Shown piece by piece: positions 1 to 10,089 of a DNA stretch of 60,040 nt (the first letter of the stretch is position 1; each line of letters starts with the position of its first letter). The translations under genes were made by a program, and so were the position numbers. The notes beneath the pieces were generated by a model. The model did no database searches, was not told where the DNA came from, and worked only from the letters and a program-made list of their open reading frames with translations. Source of the DNA: Gilliamella apis (GTDB lineage Bacteria > Pseudomonadota > Gammaproteobacteria > Enterobacterales > Orbaceae); the NCBI RefSeq assembly GCF_002142155.1, contig NZ_NASD01000017.1, forward strand, positions 1 through 60,040, given 5' to 3'.

Positions 1-1
1 A

Positions 2-119
2 TGTCTGGCGGTAATAGCGCGGTGGTCCCACCTGACCCCATGCCGAACTCAGAAGTGAAACGCCGTAGTGCCGATGGTAGTGTGGGTATTACCCATGTGA
101 GAGTAGGGTGCCGCCAGAC
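2..119 (+). rRNA. rrf: 5S ribosomal RNA
   Basis: The stretch is close to the E. coli 5S rRNA throughout, including the central block GCGCGGTGGTCCCACCTGAC and the conserved CATGCCGAACTCAGAAGTGA. The terminal helix GTCTGGCGG (3-11) pairs with CCGCCAGAC (111-119). It is the distal end of an rRNA operon whose 16S and 23S genes would lie left of the window. The following tRNA-Asp and tRNA-Trp are the distal tRNAs of E. coli rrnC. Confidence 0.97.
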
Positions 120-152
120 TTTTAAATTTTATATATACATACCAAATACGGT

Positions 153-229
153 GGAGCGGTAGTTCAGTTGGTTAGAATACCTGCCTGTCACGCAGGGGGT
201 CGCGGGTTCGAGCCCCGTCCGTTCCGCCA
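153..229 (+). tRNA. aspT: tRNA-Asp (GTC)
   Basis: A 77-nt cloverleaf begins GGAGCGGTAGTTCAG and ends with an encoded CCA. The acceptor arm GGAGCGG pairs with CCGTTCC, the anticodon loop is CTGTCAC with anticodon GTC, and the T loop is GGTTCGAGCC. It is nearly identical to E. coli tRNA-Asp and lies 33 nt after the 5S gene, so it is probably part of the rRNA transcript. Confidence 0.97.
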
Positions 230-237
230 CCTTTTCT

Positions 238-313
238 AGGGGCGTAGTTCAATTGGTAGAGCACCGGTCTCCAAAACCGGGTGTTGGGAGTTCGAGACTC
301 TCCGCCCCTGCCA
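238..313 (+). tRNA. trpT: tRNA-Trp (CCA)
   Basis: A 76-nt cloverleaf starts AGGGGCGTAGTTCAATTGG. The anticodon stem-loop ACCGGTCTCCAAAACCGG carries anticodon CCA, and the 3' CCA is encoded. It is almost identical to E. coli tRNA-Trp and only 8 nt beyond tRNA-Asp, giving the rrf-aspT-trpT order of E. coli rrnC. Confidence 0.97.
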
Positions 314-382
314 TAAAAAATGATATTTTGCTCTAAATTTAATCACTTATTCAAATTTCTTTACATAAATAAAAAAATTTTG

Positions 383-410
383 TTTACAGATTTACTTTGT
401 CAATTATAAT
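383..410 (+). promoter_or_regulatory. Candidate sigma-70 promoter for maoP
   Basis: TTTACA (383-388) and a perfect TATAAT (405-410) are separated by 16 bp, in the only gap between tRNA-Trp and maoP. The predicted start is about 30 nt before the maoP ribosome binding site AGAGGA. The call rests on motif match alone. Confidence 0.5.
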
Positions 411-447
411 TCCCGCCCAACAATATTTATAATCTAGAGGATATAAC

Positions 448-786
448 ATGGCTGAGAGTTTTGTAAGTCAACAACGTTTTTTTGATAACAAGAATTATCC
501 AAGAGGACTTTCTCGACATGGTGATTTTACTATCAAAGAAGCTCAGATCTTAGAAAAATATGGTTGTGCTTTTAGAGATCTTGATACAGAAGCTAAAAAG
601 CCAGCTACTCCAGAAGAAAAATCTTTTGTTGCGGTTTGTAAAGGGAAAAAAGAGCCATCTACTGATTATGAAAAAGCGTGGATAAAGTACCTTTCTAAAA
701 TTAATAAGCCAAAACGTTTTCACACATTATCAGGAGGAAAACCTCAAGTTGATGTAAGTGATGATTTTGTTGATAGTGATGATTAA
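448..786 (+). CDS. maoP: Macrodomain Ori organisation protein MaoP
   Basis: This is a 112-residue protein closely matching E. coli MaoP (formerly YifE). It shares the N-terminal MAESF, the block [17 protein letters not shown] (residues 18-34), [15 protein letters not shown] (about 88-102) and the acidic tail DDFVDSDD. In E. coli MaoP acts with the maoS site to restrict long-range DNA contacts in the Ori macrodomain; the family occurs in gammaproteobacteria that also carry Dam methylase. The start is preceded by AGAGGA at good spacing. The gene sits between rrnC-type tRNAs and comM as in E. coli, but hdfR, which lies between trpT and maoP there, is absent. It converges on comM with only 4 bp between the stop codons. 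No maoS site could be identified by eye. Confidence 0.95.
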   Translation: MAESFVSQQRFFDNKNYPRGLSRHGDFTIKEAQILEKYGCAFRDLDTEAKKPATPEEKSFVAVCKGKKEPSTDYEKAWIKYLSKINKPKRFHTLSGGKPQVDVSDDFVDSDD

Positions 787-790
787 TGCT

Positions 791-2314
791 TTAGCCAATA
801 TTTTTGTGCAGTTGAATTAATAAACGATCCATAGAACGATAACTCAGTGCTTCTGAAATATGTTTTCGTTCTATGTTTTTTGAACAGTCTAAGTCAGCAA
901 TAGTTCGTGATACTTTTAATATCCGATGCCACGCTCTAGCAGAGAGACCTAACTTGATTAAAGCCTGCTCCAAATAATTATTGTCTTCATCACTTAGTAA
1001 GCAATGTATTTGAATTTCTTTTGGTGATAATTGACTGTTTAATTTGTTATTTCTTGTCATTTGAATCTTTCTTGTATCAATAACTCTTTTTTTTACTATT
1101 TCAGTTGGCTCTGTTGCTGTAGCCTTTTGACTTAATGTGCCTCTTGGTAGTAATGGTACTTCAATAGAAATATCAAACCGATCTAAAAATGGCCCAGATA
1201 GCCTATTTAAGTAACGTATTATTTGTTGTGGTGTTGTTCTGTTATGAGTGCCTTGATAATGACCTGTGGGACTTGGATTCATTGCTGCTATGAGTTGAAA
1301 CTTTGCTGGAAATTTTATTTTTGCATTAGCCCTTGAAATAACTATTTCACCTGACTCAATGGGTTCTCTTAATGCATCTAAAACTTTACGGTTAAACTCT
1401 GGTAATTCATCTAAAAATAAAACCCCATTATGTGCTAATGAGATTTCGCCTGGTCTTGGAATTGATCCACCTCCTACTAGTGCAGCAGCTGATGCACTGT
1501 GATGTGGTGATCTAAATGGCCTTGTTCGCCAATTCTTTATTGAACCATTTGAGTTAACTAGGCTTGCAATTGCTGCACTTTCTAGTGCTTCATCATCTGA
1601 TAATGGTGGTAATAATGACGTTAATCGTGTTGCTAACATTGTTTTTCCTGTTCCTGGTGGTCCTATCAATAATAGATTATGTCCACCAGCTGCAGCGATT
1701 TCTAATGCTCTTTTAGCATGTTCTTGTCCAATTACATCTTGTAGATTAGCGAGTTGATTATTTTCTTCTTGATATTGTCTATATTCGACTGATGATAAGT
1801 TAATTTCATTATATAAATATTGACATAATTCCAGTAAATTATGCGTAATTAATGTATGATTTTGATGAATTAACGATATTTCAGATTGATTCTCTGCTGA
1901 AATAATTAGAGTTCGATTATTTTTTTTAGAAGACAAAGCAGCGGGAATCGCCCCTTTTACTGCCTTAATTTCGCCCGAAAGAGCTAATTCACCTAAAAAC
2001 TCATATTTAGCAAGGTGATCCATTGGTATCTGTTCTGTTGCTGCAAGAATAGCAATAGCTATAGGTAAATCAAACCGACTTCCTTCTTTAGGAAGATCGG
2101 CAGGAGATAAATTAACGGTTATTTTCTTTGCTGGAAATGTAAAACCACTATTAATAATAGCACTTCTAACACGGTCTTTGGATTCTTTTACTGTTGCTTC
2201 TGGTAGGCCAACAAGCACAAAACCAGGTAAACCATTACTAATATGTACTTCGACGTTAATTTGAGGTGCTTGTATACCAATAGAGGCTCTTGTATAAATG
2301 ATTGCGAGTGACAT
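791..2314 (-). CDS. comM: ComM/YifB family Mg-chelatase-like AAA+ helicase
   Basis: A 507-residue protein of the YifB/ComM family, the usual family length. The N-terminal domain (about 1-180) has the typical start MSLAIIYTRA and the segment GLPGFVLVGLPEATVKESKDR cut short here to its core LPEATVKESKDR. The Mg-chelatase AAA+ core follows, with Walker A GPPGTGKT at 218-225 and Walker B GVLFLDELPEF near 300. In Vibrio and Haemophilus ComM is a hexameric branch-migration helicase that extends heteroduplex during natural transformation. Its presence therefore hints at competence but does not prove it, since E. coli also keeps yifB. The gene follows the ancestral order next to maoP. Nothing in it looks damaged. 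Confidence 0.95.
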   Translation of the reverse strand: MSLAIIYTRASIGIQAPQINVEVHISNGLPGFVLVGLPEATVKESKDRVRSAIINSGFTFPAKKITVNLSPADLPKEGSRFDLPIAIAILAATEQIPMDHLAKYEFLGELALSGEIKAVKGAIPAALSSKKNNRTLIISAENQSEISLIHQNHTLITHNLLELCQYLYNEINLSSVEYRQYQEENNQLANLQDVIGQEHAKRALEIAAAGGHNLLLIGPPGTGKTMLATRLTSLLPPLSDDEALESAAIASLVNSNGSIKNWRTRPFRSPHHSASAAALVGGGSIPRPGEISLAHNGVLFLDELPEFNRKVLDALREPIESGEIVISRANAKIKFPAKFQLIAAMNPSPTGHYQGTHNRTTPQQIIRYLNRLSGPFLDRFDISIEVPLLPRGTLSQKATATEPTEIVKKRVIDTRKIQMTRNNKLNSQLSPKEIQIHCLLSDEDNNYLEQALIKLGLSARAWHRILKVSRTIADLDCSKNIERKHISEALSYRSMDRLLIQLHKNIG

Positions 2315-2432
2315 AATTTATCGTCATTAATTTGAGATTTTTAGCACTTTATTAATAATTCTAGAATGTGCATAAATTTATGACTAAAAATGCGTGTTCG
2401 TTCGCAAAAAATTTCCTAATTTTGTTACTACT

Positions 2433-3233
2433 TCAATTTTTTGTTCTTATAAAGAATTTAGAAATAAATAGTGATATAAAAAATAAACAAGTGTTGCTTA
2501 ATACAACAGAAGGACCTGTTGGGGTGTCATAAAATAATGAAAATAGTATGCCACCAATGATTGAGATCATACCGATTAATATTGCAATGATTGCCATTGA
2601 TTCAGGATTTTTAGCATAGTATTTTGCAGTAGCTGCTGGGATGATTAACAGTGCTGTAATTATCAAAGCGCCAACAAATTTCATAGCAATACCTATCGTT
2701 AATGCTAATAGTATGGTTAGAATAAATTTTGTTATTGGTACATTAATTCCATGACTAAATGCTAATTCTTCACTAACCGTAATAAATAAAAAATGATTCC
2801 ACCGCCATATTAACAATAATCCAATTGTTACTACACAAATGACTATTTGGTAAACATCAAACATTGTTATAGATAAAAGATCACCAAATAGATAGCCCAT
2901 TAAATCAATACGTATATTATTCATTAAACTTATTACAACTAAACCCAATGAAAGAGCGCTATGCGCTAAAATACCCAGTAAGGTATCAACAGGAAGTTGC
3001 TTTTGAGATTCTAACCATAATAATCCAATAGCTAATATCAATGTTACTAAAATAATGGCATAAAATAGATTGATATTTAAAAGAAAACCAAAAGCTACCC
3101 CTAATAATGCAGCGTGAGATAAAGTATCACCAAAATAGGACATTCTTCGCCAAACAACAAATGTGCCTAAAGGTCCTGTCAAACAGGTTAAGCTTAATCC
3201 TGCCAGTAAAGAGGGTAACAGTAACTCTATCAT
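2433..3233 (-). CDS. znuB: Zinc ABC transporter permease ZnuB
   Basis: A 266-residue integral membrane protein of the ABC-3 family, close in length to E. coli ZnuB (261). It has about eight hydrophobic helices. The conserved early motif [20 protein letters not shown] lies at about 21-40 and the transmembrane loop [13 protein letters not shown] near 196-208. It forms the channel of the high-affinity zinc importer with ZnuC (ATPase) and ZnuA (binding protein). The start codon overlaps the znuC stop codon, so the two are translationally coupled in one operon under the Zur-type site upstream of znuC. Confidence 0.95.
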   Translation of the reverse strand: MIELLLPSLLAGLSLTCLTGPLGTFVVWRRMSYFGDTLSHAALLGVAFGFLLNINLFYAIILVTLILAIGLLWLESQKQLPVDTLLGILAHSALSLGLVVISLMNNIRIDLMGYLFGDLLSITMFDVYQIVICVVTIGLLLIWRWNHFLFITVSEELAFSHGINVPITKFILTILLALTIGIAMKFVGALIITALLIIPAATAKYYAKNPESMAIIAILIGMISIIGGILFSLFYDTPTGPSVVLSNTCLFFISLFISKFFIRTKN

Positions 3234-4009
3234 TATTTTTTTCCTCGTTGGTCAGGTAATATAATTTTTTGATTATGTTGATGCTGATGTTGGCAAAAAT
3301 CATGATCATGATTGTGATGATGTTTATATAAAGCAATTTGTGATGCACCATGTTGTCCAAAAAGCGAAATAAACTCAGGATCATTTGAAACACTTGCTGG
3401 TGTTCCTGAACAACAAATATGGTGGTTTAAACAAATTACCTCATCAGTTTTTGCCATGACTAGATGTAGATCATGTGAAACCATTAATACACCACAGTTA
3501 AACTCATTTTTTGCATTAATAATTAGATCATATAACAGTACCTGTCCATTAACATCAACGCCTTGGGTCGGTTCATCAAGAATGAGTAACTTTGGGCGTT
3601 TGGCTAATGCTTGTGCTAAAAGAACTCGCTGAAGTTCACCACCTGATAGTTGATGCATGGATCGATTTATCAAATATTCAGCCTTAACTAATGATAATGT
3701 TTTATGAATATCTATTTGACTTAACTGTTTATTTAACTGCATAAAACGTTTTACAGTAATCGGTAAAGTCGGATTTAAGTTTATGGATTGAGGAACATAG
3801 CCAATAGTTAAATCAGATGCACGTTTAATGGTACCAGTGGTTGGTTGAATTAAACCTAAGATAATTTTGACAAGTGTTGATTTACCAGCGCCATTTGGTC
3901 CTAATATTGTAATAATTTGATTTAAATTAACCGTTAATGAAATATCATATAATATTTTCTGGTTATTTATTTCAATGGAAACATTATCAAGTGACATTAA
4001 TTGCGTCAT
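3233..4009 (-). CDS. znuC: Zinc ABC transporter ATPase ZnuC
   Basis: A 258-residue ABC ATPase. Walker A is GPNGAGKST (about 38-46), the signature [13 protein letters not shown] (about 120-132) and Walker [13 protein letters not shown] (about 140-151). The C-terminus is rich in histidine (HHHNHDHD and QHQHQH, residues about 227-243), a common trait of zinc uptake components that suggests metal sensing or storage. It powers ZnuB. The gene is transcribed away from znuA across an 80-93 bp intergenic region holding a perfect Zur-like palindrome, as in E. coli znuA/znuCB. Confidence 0.95.
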   Translation of the reverse strand: MTQLMSLDNVSIEINNQKILYDISLTVNLNQIITILGPNGAGKSTLVKIILGLIQPTTGTIKRASDLTIGYVPQSINLNPTLPITVKRFMQLNKQLSQIDIHKTLSLVKAEYLINRSMHQLSGGELQRVLLAQALAKRPKLLILDEPTQGVDVNGQVLLYDLIINAKNEFNCGVLMVSHDLHLVMAKTDEVICLNHHICCSGTPASVSNDPEFISLFGQHGASQIALYKHHHNHDHDFCQHQHQHNQKIILPDQRGKK

Positions 4010-4041
4010 GATATTATTAGTCCTTGCTGGTCAATATGTTA

Positions 4042-4056
4042 TGTTATATTATAACA
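4042..4056. promoter_or_regulatory. Zur operator between znuC and znuA
   Basis: The 15-bp perfect palindrome TGTTATATTATAACA fits the enterobacterial Zur core TGTTATANTATAACA. It lies between the divergent start codons of znuC (4009) and znuA (4103), where a zinc-loaded repressor could silence both directions. The zur gene itself is not in the window. Confidence 0.85.
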
Positions 4057-4102
4057 ATATTCTGGTTTATTCCATCATATTTTATAAATATTGGATGATA
4101 AA

Positions 4103-5038
4103 GTGAAAAATTCTATTAATAGTACTATAAAGTTTATCCGTTTTTTTTTATTAGCTTTTTTATTTATTTTCGGGCTAATAGCTAATGCCAATGCGACAAT
4201 AATTTCTTCAGTAAGACCTATTGGATTTATTACCGAAGCAATCGCATCAGGTGTAATAGATACTGATATATTATTACCGGATGGTGCTTCACCACACACT
4301 TATTCATTGAAACCTTCCGATTTAATTAAAATCAAAAATGCAGACTTAATAATTTGGGTTGGTGAGGAGATGGAAACTTTTATGCCAACTGTATTAAAAA
4401 ATATTGATCACCAGAAACAAATAGAATTAATGGATGTTGGTGAAATTAAAAACTTACTTCGCATAAACCATGAAGATGATACGCATCATAATATGCACGC
4501 AGATGATGAGCATCATGGTGAATATGATGAACATATTTGGCTTTCTCCTACTATTGCTAAAATCATTGCTAAATCAATTCATGATAAGCTGCTTGATTTA
4601 TACCCCAATAAAGCGGCAATACTTGACTTAAATCTAGACAAATTCATTACAAATTTATCAGAAACGGAACAAAACATTGCAAAAAAACTAATTAACGTCC
4701 AAAATAGGGGCTATTTTGTGTTTCATGATGCTTATGGCTATTTTGAATCATATTTCGGATTAAAAAATCTAGGAAGTTTTACCATAAATCCAGCAGTACA
4801 ACCTGGTGTTCAAAAAGTTTATGCAATTCAAAAAGAGTTAGCTGAACACCAAGCGGTCTGTGTTTTTAGAGAGCCACAGTTTAGCCCTGCAATAATTAAA
4901 AAGATAGTGAATGGTACGGATGTTCGAATTGGTGAGTTAAATCCATTAGGGACAGGTATCCCTATAACAAAAGATTCATATTCACACTTTTTATTTGCAT
5001 TGACACAAGAACTGTTGGATTGTTTAGATGAAAAATAA
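4103..5038 (+). CDS. znuA: Zinc ABC transporter substrate-binding protein ZnuA
   Basis: A periplasmic cluster A-I metal-binding protein of about 311 residues. A hydrophobic signal peptide ends near ANANA. The family motif DGASPHTYSLKPSD carries the first zinc-ligand histidine, and a charged His/Asp loop (HEDDTHH...HADDEHHGEYDEH) is typical of ZnuA. HDAYGYFESYFGL and the C-terminal GELNPLGTG are also conserved. I prefer the GTG at 4103, with GGATGA just upstream, over the TTG at 4091, which has no ribosome binding site. The gene diverges from znuCB across the Zur site, and mepM follows 28 bp later as in E. coli. Confidence 0.94.
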   Translation: MKNSINSTIKFIRFFLLAFLFIFGLIANANATIISSVRPIGFITEAIASGVIDTDILLPDGASPHTYSLKPSDLIKIKNADLIIWVGEEMETFMPTVLKNIDHQKQIELMDVGEIKNLLRINHEDDTHHNMHADDEHHGEYDEHIWLSPTIAKIIAKSIHDKLLDLYPNKAAILDLNLDKFITNLSETEQNIAKKLINVQNRGYFVFHDAYGYFESYFGLKNLGSFTINPAVQPGVQKVYAIQKELAEHQAVCVFREPQFSPAIIKKIVNGTDVRIGELNPLGTGIPITKDSYSHFLFALTQELLDCLDEK

Positions 5039-5066
5039 TTTAGATAATAGATAGTTAAGGTTAATT

Positions 5067-6428
5067 TTGGTACGGCAGATTAAATCCTCTGATATTGAAA
5101 AAAATAATTTGAAAATTCCTTATTTTTCAATATTGGGAGTCCTTGTTGCTGTGATTTTAGTAACTATATTGTGGCGTCCTTTAAATTTAGATCGTACAGA
5201 GTATGTTCCTTTAAATTCACAAGCGCAAACCACAGTGACAGATACATCAACATCATCAGTTGTTATTGGTGATGGCCGAGTAGATATGGTTGGTGATAAA
5301 TCAAAATCAGAAAACGTCACTGAATCGTCCGATGTTCCAGAAGATGCTATAGCTAAAGATGAATTAGACGATATTGCTGAAGAAAAAGATAACACTGTAC
5401 AATATACCATTTCACGTGGAGATACATTACACGATATTTTAGTTCGTTATAATGTTAATCGAAATGATATTTCACAACTAACCAGTAAATTTAAACAGCT
5501 CGCCAATTTAAGAATTGGGCAACAAGTGAGTTGGACAACTGATGACAACCATAATTTATTAACTTTCAATTGGACAATATCAAGTAATAACGTTCGAATT
5601 TTTGAAAAGTCAGGCAATAAATTTATAGAGAGTTCTGAAACTATAGAAGGTACATCTGAAAATGTTGTCATTACTGGAGATCTTAAAACGAGTTTTGTTG
5701 CTGATGCACGTAAAGCCGGTCTAACTGGCAATGAAATCGGTATTATTACCCGAGCCTTGCAATGGCGCTTGGATTTTCGCCGTTTAAAAGTCGGAGATAA
5801 ATTTGCCGTATATTTGTCACGTGAAATGCATGGTAAAAGATTATCTAAAAGCAAACTTCTTGGTGTTCGAATTAAAAATGGAACTAAAGATTATTACGCT
5901 ATTTTGGCTGATGATGGTAAATACTATGATATTAATGCGAGTAGTTTGTCGCAAAGTTTTTTCCGTTATCCTTTGGCGAAGCAAGCTCGCGTATCATCAG
6001 GATTTAATCCTCGCCGTTTAAATCCTGTTACAGGCATCGTTACTCCGCATAATGGTGTTGATTTTGCTGTGTCTCGGGGAACACCTGTTTTATCAGTTGG
6101 TAATGGTGAGGTCGTTATTGCTAAATATAGTGGTTCTGCTGGTAACTATGTGGCTATTCGACACGGTAGGCAATATATGACAGCTTATATGCATCTGGAT
6201 AAAATTTTAGTAAAACCAGGGCAACAAGTTAAGCAAGGCGATAAAATTGGGTTGTCCGGTAATACTGGACGTTCAACAGGACCTCATTTGCATTTTGAAT
6301 TGCATATCAATAACAAACCGGTTAATCCATTAACTGCTAGTTTGCCAATTAATGAAGGTTTGACTGGTAAATCTAAAAAAGCATTTATTGAAAAAGTTAA
6401 AAATATTAAACCTAAACTTAACTTTTAA
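5067..6428 (+). CDS. mepM: Murein DD-endopeptidase MepM (LysM + M23)
   Basis: A 453-residue envelope peptidase. One N-terminal membrane anchor (about 19-36) is followed by an acidic Ser/Asp-rich linker, a LysM-like domain starting near YTISRGDTLHDILVRYNV (about 113-130), an OapA-like middle region and a C-terminal M23 domain. The M23 zinc ligands are seen in PHNGVDFAV (about 327-335) and HLHFELH (about 411-417). It cleaves D-Ala-mDAP cross-links during wall growth. The TTG start at 5067 has TAAGG six bases upstream. In E. coli mepM is also next to znuA; co-expression under zinc control is plausible because the enzyme needs zinc. Confidence 0.93.
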   Translation: MVRQIKSSDIEKNNLKIPYFSILGVLVAVILVTILWRPLNLDRTEYVPLNSQAQTTVTDTSTSSVVIGDGRVDMVGDKSKSENVTESSDVPEDAIAKDELDDIAEEKDNTVQYTISRGDTLHDILVRYNVNRNDISQLTSKFKQLANLRIGQQVSWTTDDNHNLLTFNWTISSNNVRIFEKSGNKFIESSETIEGTSENVVITGDLKTSFVADARKAGLTGNEIGIITRALQWRLDFRRLKVGDKFAVYLSREMHGKRLSKSKLLGVRIKNGTKDYYAILADDGKYYDINASSLSQSFFRYPLAKQARVSSGFNPRRLNPVTGIVTPHNGVDFAVSRGTPVLSVGNGEVVIAKYSGSAGNYVAIRHGRQYMTAYMHLDKILVKPGQQVKQGDKIGLSGNTGRSTGPHLHFELHINNKPVNPLTASLPINEGLTGKSKKAFIEKVKNIKPKLNF

Positions 6429-6550
6429 CTGATTTTGTCTTCAAATCCATTATTTAAACTAAAAATTCTTATTCGAAAGAAGGCCAATGCGTCAGTAAAA
6501 AGTTGTGCTATCATAAGGTAATTTTATTTAAAATAAATATCGGGTGTAGT

Positions 6551-8875
6551 TTGAACAAACCAACGAAAAAAACATCTACTAAAAAAGCTTCGAAGAAAAA
6601 TAACAAATCATGGTGGCGCCGTATCTGGTGGTTGCTATTTAAGTTATTTCTTATATTTGTTGCAGTAACTGTTGTTTATGGGATTTATTTAGATCAACAA
6701 ATTAAAGAACGGATCGATGGTAATGTCTGGGAATTACCGGCTGCTGTATATGGTCAAATTGTTGATCTTGAACCTGATAGTGATTATAGCCTTAGTGATG
6801 TTGTTACTTTGTTAAAAGGTGCACAATATCGTCAGCAAGATAGTAAAGCAACACGTCCTGGTGAATTTATTGTCCAAAACGATGCTGTTGAAATCTATCG
6901 ACGACCATTTACTTTTCCTGATGGTGAAGAACAAGCTTTTCGAGTTAGAATAACTTTTTATGATAATAGAATTGATCGTATATCTAATTTAGATACTGGC
7001 CGTGACTTTGGCTTACTTAAAATTGATCCTAAATTAATAACTATGATGCATTCACCTAACGGTGAACAACGACTTTTTGTTCCGTTAAAAGAGTTTTCTG
7101 ATTCGTTAATAAAAACCTTAATTGCAACTGAAGATAAACGTTTTTATGACCATCATGGTGTAAGTTTATACTCAATTGGACGGGCTATTTTTGTCAATTT
7201 GACCACTGGCCGAACAGAAGGTGGTAGCACATTAACACAACAAACGGTTAAAAACTTATTTTTGACCAATGAAAGAAGCTTAAGCCGTAAAATACGTGAA
7301 GCATATATGGCTATAATTTTAGATGCTCGTTATAGTAAAGAACGTATTTTAGAACTTTATCTAAATGAGGTTTATCTAGGGCAAGCTGGTAGTGAAGAGA
7401 TACATGGTTTCCCATTAGCGAGTCTTTATTACTTTGGCCGCCCAGTTAATGAATTGACATTAGATCAACAAGCTGTATTAGTGGGGATGGTAAAAGGTGC
7501 TTCATACTATAATCCTTGGACTCAACCACAACAAGTGATTGAACGTCGTAATGTTGTCTTAAAGCTTGCTGAACAGCAAGGGATTATTGATGAGGAGTTA
7601 TTCAACTTACTTAGTCAGCGTCCACTTTCCGTTTTACCAAAAGGGGGAGTAATATCTCCACAACCAGCATTTATGCAAGTTGTGCGTAGTGAGCTGAGAA
7701 AACAGTTAGGCGATAAAGCAGATCATCTTTCTGGTATGAAAATTTTTACCACCTTTGATCCGGTTGCTCAAGCTGCAGCTGAACAATCCGTAACCAATGA
7801 AATCGAAAATTTACGCAAATCGACGAATAAAGATTTACAAACGGCAATGGTCATTGTCAGTCGTGAAACTGGTGAAATTCGTGCAATTATTGGTAGTGCT
7901 GAACCTCGTTATCCTGGTTATAACCGCGCGTGGTTGACAAGACGAGCAATTGGTTCACTTGCAAAACCATCAACTTACTTAACAGCATTAGGCCAACCGG
8001 GGCGTTATCAGCTTAATAGTTGGCTTGATGATAGTCCATTATCAATAAAGTTGGATAATGGTACTTATTGGCAACCAAAGAATTTTGACCGCAAGTTTCG
8101 CGATAAAGTGATGTTAATTGATGCGTTAGCCCTTTCGCTTAATGTCCCTACCGTTAATTTAGGGATGGGATTAGGTTTAGATGCAACCAAAAATACTTTA
8201 CAAGCACTGGGTGTGCCAGAAGATCGTATTCCGAATTTACCATCACGATTATTAGGTGCACTAGAGTTAACACCTTTAGAAACAGCACAGATGTTCCAAA
8301 CTATTTCCAATAATGGTCAACGCTCACCACTAACAATTTTAAGATATGTATTGTCCGATAAGGGCGAACTTGTTTATCAAAATTACCCACAGCAAATTCA
8401 AGCGGTTTCTCAACAATCTGCTTATTTGACGACTTATGCTATGCAACAAGTAGTTGAATCAGGAACATCGCGCTCGTTAAAAGCTAAATATGGATCATTT
8501 AATTTAGCCGCGAAAACGGGGACTAGTAATGATTCTCGTGATAGCTGGTTTACCGGAATTGATGGTAAAAATGTTGCGGTAGTTTGGATAGGTCTTGATG
8601 ATCATTCTCCGATGAAATTAACGGGTGCAACGGGTGCCTTAAAAATATATAGTGAATACTTACAAAATAATCCACCAAAAAGGTTACAACTTCCCGTACC
8701 GCAAAATATATTTATGGTACCTATTGATAGTAATGGTCAATGGCAGTGTAATGGTGGTGGTGTACGTAGTTTACCTGCATGGACAATCAATCCTCAAAGT
8801 TTATGTTCGGCTAGTCCTCAGGCTGTATCTAATCAACAAGCACCAAGTTGGGTGACTGACATGTTAAATAATTAA
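6551..8875 (+). CDS. mrcB: Penicillin-binding protein 1B (bifunctional class A PBP)
   Basis: A bifunctional murein polymerase and transpeptidase of about 774 residues from the TTG at 6551; an earlier in-frame TTG at 6503 would add 16 residues that do not resemble the family. A Lys-rich cytoplasmic tail precedes a single membrane helix (about 25-46) and a UB2H-like domain (about 60-155) that in E. coli binds LpoB. The GT51 domain has catalytic Glu in ATEDKRFYDHHG (about 194) and GGSTLTQQTVKNLF. The transpeptidase domain has SLAK (Ser about 469), SLN near 530 and KTGT near 660. The C-terminal Cys pair in the CNGG...SLC region is kept. It is shorter than E. coli PBP1B (844) mainly at both tails. 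mutM follows by 13 bp. Confidence 0.95.
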   Translation: MNKPTKKTSTKKASKKNNKSWWRRIWWLLFKLFLIFVAVTVVYGIYLDQQIKERIDGNVWELPAAVYGQIVDLEPDSDYSLSDVVTLLKGAQYRQQDSKATRPGEFIVQNDAVEIYRRPFTFPDGEEQAFRVRITFYDNRIDRISNLDTGRDFGLLKIDPKLITMMHSPNGEQRLFVPLKEFSDSLIKTLIATEDKRFYDHHGVSLYSIGRAIFVNLTTGRTEGGSTLTQQTVKNLFLTNERSLSRKIREAYMAIILDARYSKERILELYLNEVYLGQAGSEEIHGFPLASLYYFGRPVNELTLDQQAVLVGMVKGASYYNPWTQPQQVIERRNVVLKLAEQQGIIDEELFNLLSQRPLSVLPKGGVISPQPAFMQVVRSELRKQLGDKADHLSGMKIFTTFDPVAQAAAEQSVTNEIENLRKSTNKDLQTAMVIVSRETGEIRAIIGSAEPRYPGYNRAWLTRRAIGSLAKPSTYLTALGQPGRYQLNSWLDDSPLSIKLDNGTYWQPKNFDRKFRDKVMLIDALALSLNVPTVNLGMGLGLDATKNTLQALGVPEDRIPNLPSRLLGALELTPLETAQMFQTISNNGQRSPLTILRYVLSDKGELVYQNYPQQIQAVSQQSAYLTTYAMQQVVESGTSRSLKAKYGSFNLAAKTGTSNDSRDSWFTGIDGKNVAVVWIGLDDHSPMKLTGATGALKIYSEYLQNNPPKRLQLPVPQNIFMVPIDSNGQWQCNGGGVRSLPAWTINPQSLCSASPQAVSNQQAPSWVTDMLNN

Positions 8876-8888
8876 ATGAGGTTATCAT

Positions 8889-9698
8889 ATGCCTGAATTA
8901 CCTGAAGTTGAGACGAGTCGACGAGGTATTTTACCTTATTTAAAAGGCCAAACTATCGCGCAGATTATTGTCCGAAACTCAAAACTTCGTTGGCCTATTG
9001 ATACGGCTATTTCTGGTGCTAAAGGTCAAGTTATAGTAGATATTAAAAGGCGTGCCAAATATCTACTGTTACAACTGACACATGATTGGATTGTCATACA
9101 TTTGGGAATGTCAGGTAGTTTACGCATATTAGAATCATACCAAGAACCAGCTAAACATGATCATGTCGATTTAGTATTAGCGAATGGAGTGATATTAAGA
9201 TATACCGATCCAAGACGTTTTGGATCATGGCTATGGACTCACACTATTGAAGAATTAACTCAATTGAAGCACTTGGGGCCAGAGCCACTTAGTGATAACT
9301 TTTCAGCTAATTATTTATTTGAAAAAGCTAACAATCGAAAAATACCAATTAAAAGTTGGATTATGGATAATCATATTGTCGTTGGTGTTGGTAATATTTA
9401 TGCTTCAGAATCATTGTTTTTGGCAAAAATTAATCCAAATCGAAAAGTTAGTAGCTTAACATTAGTTGAATGTGAACGATTAGTTACAGCAATTAAGCTG
9501 GTACTTACAAAATCTATAGAGCAAGGAGGAACGACACTTAAAGATTTTGTTCAATCTGATGGTAAACCGGGGTATTTTGTCCAGAACCTTCAAGTATATG
9601 GCCGAGAAGGTGAGAAATGCTTAATTTGTCAATCCAATATCAAGTCTAATAGAATAGGACAACGTAATACATTTTATTGTGAAACCTGCCAAAAATAA
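8889..9698 (+). CDS. mutM: Formamidopyrimidine-DNA glycosylase MutM
   Basis: A 269-residue base-excision repair enzyme, the same length as E. coli Fpg. The N-terminal [13 protein letters not shown] supplies catalytic Pro2 and Glu3. The helix-two-turn-helix region contains [14 protein letters not shown] (about 168-181), and the C-terminal zinc finger has Cys pairs CLIC (about 244-247) and CETC (about 264-267). It removes 8-oxoguanine and formamidopyrimidines and nicks the abasic site. GAGG lies seven bases before the ATG. It appears to be the last gene of a run from mepM and mrcB; no clear terminator follows. Confidence 0.96.
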   Translation: MPELPEVETSRRGILPYLKGQTIAQIIVRNSKLRWPIDTAISGAKGQVIVDIKRRAKYLLLQLTHDWIVIHLGMSGSLRILESYQEPAKHDHVDLVLANGVILRYTDPRRFGSWLWTHTIEELTQLKHLGPEPLSDNFSANYLFEKANNRKIPIKSWIMDNHIVVGVGNIYASESLFLAKINPNRKVSSLTLVECERLVTAIKLVLTKSIEQGGTTLKDFVQSDGKPGYFVQNLQVYGREGEKCLICQSNIKSNRIGQRNTFYCETCQK

Positions 9699-10089
9699 TA
9701 GATAAATTTAATTATATTTTTCTTTTCTAACAATTGTTTTAATTATTGATAGTAATATAAATTCAACTCTTTTTAGTTATCAATCATATAAAAATACTTA
9801 TTAATCTCTTTTCACTTAGTTTATTTCGGAATAGTATAGATAATAAACAATTTATTTATGGAATCAAAAAGAATATAATAGTATCAATTAAAAAATCTTT
9901 TTTACTCAAAAGGCTATGGACTTGTTACACAATATCGGCTATCTTTCTCGCTGTAAAATTAACTATATTTTGTAAAGCATAGTATCTATTATAAATTAAT
10001 TATAATGTTTTAATTTTAAAATACTTTTCTTTATATGGGGTTAAGTTTATTTTAACCTAGTGTATTTCGCTTTGATTAAGGAATTTAAG
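9699..10089. other. AT-rich intergenic region upstream of tolB
   Basis: There is no supportable coding sequence, tRNA or strong terminator in these 391 bp. The region is very AT-rich, so several promoter-like hexamers occur and none stands out. In many gammaproteobacteria tolQ, tolR and tolA would lie here; they are absent, so tolB must have its own promoter in this gap. Confidence 0.6.
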
